From Marinobacterium stanieri (GTDB lineage Bacteria > Pseudomonadota > Gammaproteobacteria > Pseudomonadales > Balneatricaceae): a DNA stretch of 64,000 nucleotides. This document shows, piece after piece, positions 63,652 to 64,000 of this stretch. Both the position numbers and the translations under genes were made by a program. The notes under the pieces are model-generated. The model was not told the origin of the DNA. It made no database searches and saw only the letters and a program-made list of their open reading frames with translations. How positions within the stretch are numbered: the stretch's first letter is position 1; each line of letters starts with the position of its first letter. Where the stretch lies: contig NZ_FTMN01000007.1 of assembly GCF_900155945.1 (NCBI RefSeq), positions 1 to 64,000 of the forward strand. The letters are read 5' to 3'.

Positions 63652-64000
63652 GACTCCTTGTTATCACTCACCACTGCCAGTGTCACAGTGGCCTTGGCGA
63701 CGAGGCTGCGCTTGCTGCCTTCGACCGCAAAGACTTCCGACTCGGTTACGATTAAACGACGCCCGGGGCGCAACACCTGAGCGATGCACTCCAGATACTC
63801 ACCGGATGCCGCTCGCAACAGATTGATTTTGAACTCGGCGGTGAGCACGCGCTCGCCCTCTCCCACCAGCGTTGCGCCGGCAATACCAGCGGTATGATCC
63901 GCCAGCGTAGCCTGCACACCGGCATGGACAAAACCATCCTGCTGCTGGTGGTCCTCTCGTAGCACCAACCGCGTCTCACAATGGCCGGGCCTGAACGTAC
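63648..64000 (-). CDS. PaaI-type hotdog thioesterase, cut by the window end
   Basis: The last ~117 residues of a second hotdog thioesterase. The family core is VHAGVQATLADHTAG, with EFKINLLRAASGEYLECIAQVLRPGRR following. The frame runs on to base 64000 without a start (residues TFRPGHCETRLV precede the GTG at 63968), so the gene begins outside. It differs from its neighbour in the core helix (VHAGVQATLADH here), so the two are not a recent duplicate. Overlaps the next gene by 4 bases. Confidence 0.86.
   Translation of the reverse strand, partial: TFRPGHCETRLVLREDHQQQDGFVHAGVQATLADHTAGIAGATLVGEGERVLTAEFKINLLRAASGEYLECIAQVLRPGRRLIVTESEVFAVEGSKRSLVAKATVTLAVVSDNKES

Noticed and set aside
1-64000. 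tRNA, rRNA, CRISPR or prophage
   Set aside because: No cloverleaf-like sequence, no spaced direct repeats and no phage structural or integrase genes were noticed while reading both strands.

Overview
The window reads as chromosome from a gammaproteobacterium, G+C roughly 55-58 % by eye. The gene content (LiuR/MmsR-controlled branched-chain amino acid catabolism, FabV, a PbpC/alpha-2-macroglobulin pair, an OFA carrier under a sigma-54 two-component system) suggests a marine Oceanospirillales/Pseudomonas-like heterotroph. That placement is inference; no rRNA or other taxonomic marker is present. I saw no tRNA, rRNA, CRISPR array or intact prophage.

Layout. 1-365: N-terminal fragment of a photolyase/cryptochrome whose similarity stops near base 94, beside what may be the end of an IS21-like element. 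453-5303: zapE, a voltage-gated cation channel, a PhoD-like phosphatase and two small unknown genes. 5411-13027 (minus): a valine catabolic operon mmsA - isobutyryl-CoA dehydrogenase - enoyl-CoA hydratase - 3-hydroxyisobutyryl-CoA hydrolase - mmsB - prpE, divergent from an MmsR-like AraC regulator (13233-14141). hemH follows at 14182-15267. 15408-20121 (minus): an ABC transporter of the branched-chain amino acid type, order livG-livF-livK-livH-livM. 20417-29797 (plus): leucine operon liuR-liuABCDE, then an AhpD-like protein and an acyl-CoA ligase, closed by a terminator hairpin. Together these three units form one uptake-plus-degradation block for valine and leucine/isovalerate. LiuR-type palindromes lie in front of both the liu/liv divergon and mmsA, and A-rich AAnAAnAA tracts precede most of the cistrons.

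29855-36506 carries a methyltransferase, a sigma-54 activator with a degenerate receiver, a BON-domain periplasmic protein with a good sigma-54 promoter, a DUF4892/OmpA protein, fabV, and a TetR regulator. 36693-46409 carries a Bcr/CflA exporter (divergent from the TetR gene across a palindrome), pbpC, its partner alpha-2-macroglobulin lipoprotein, and a YbfB-type MFS protein. 46544-48950 has a DmdC-like acyl-CoA dehydrogenase and a MaoC hydratase.

49151-51515 is an A+T-rich accessory patch: a NitR-like AraC regulator divergent from a nitrilase with a complete Glu-Lys-Cys triad. 51649-52837 has a TRIC-type channel protein and an ElaA-like acetyltransferase. 52963-58325 is a DctD/DctB-like two-component system followed by an OFA-family MFS carrier; between them lie two in-phase palindromes and a near-consensus sigma-54 promoter, so the circuit can be read from the DNA. 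58485-62423 has an acyl-CoA synthetase divergent from a PAS histidine kinase/FixJ-type regulator pair. 62420-64000 (minus) is a translationally coupled trio of two hotdog thioesterases (one cut by the window end) and an alpha/beta hydrolase.

I did not find a wholly new multi-gene system. The most unusual items are the Ca-type selectivity filter in the small voltage-gated channel, the Walker A lysine-to-arginine change in LivF, the GAFTSA variant in the sigma-54 regulator, the recurring hairpin + A-rich + Shine-Dalgarno layout in the catabolic operons, and the A+T-rich nitrilase patch.
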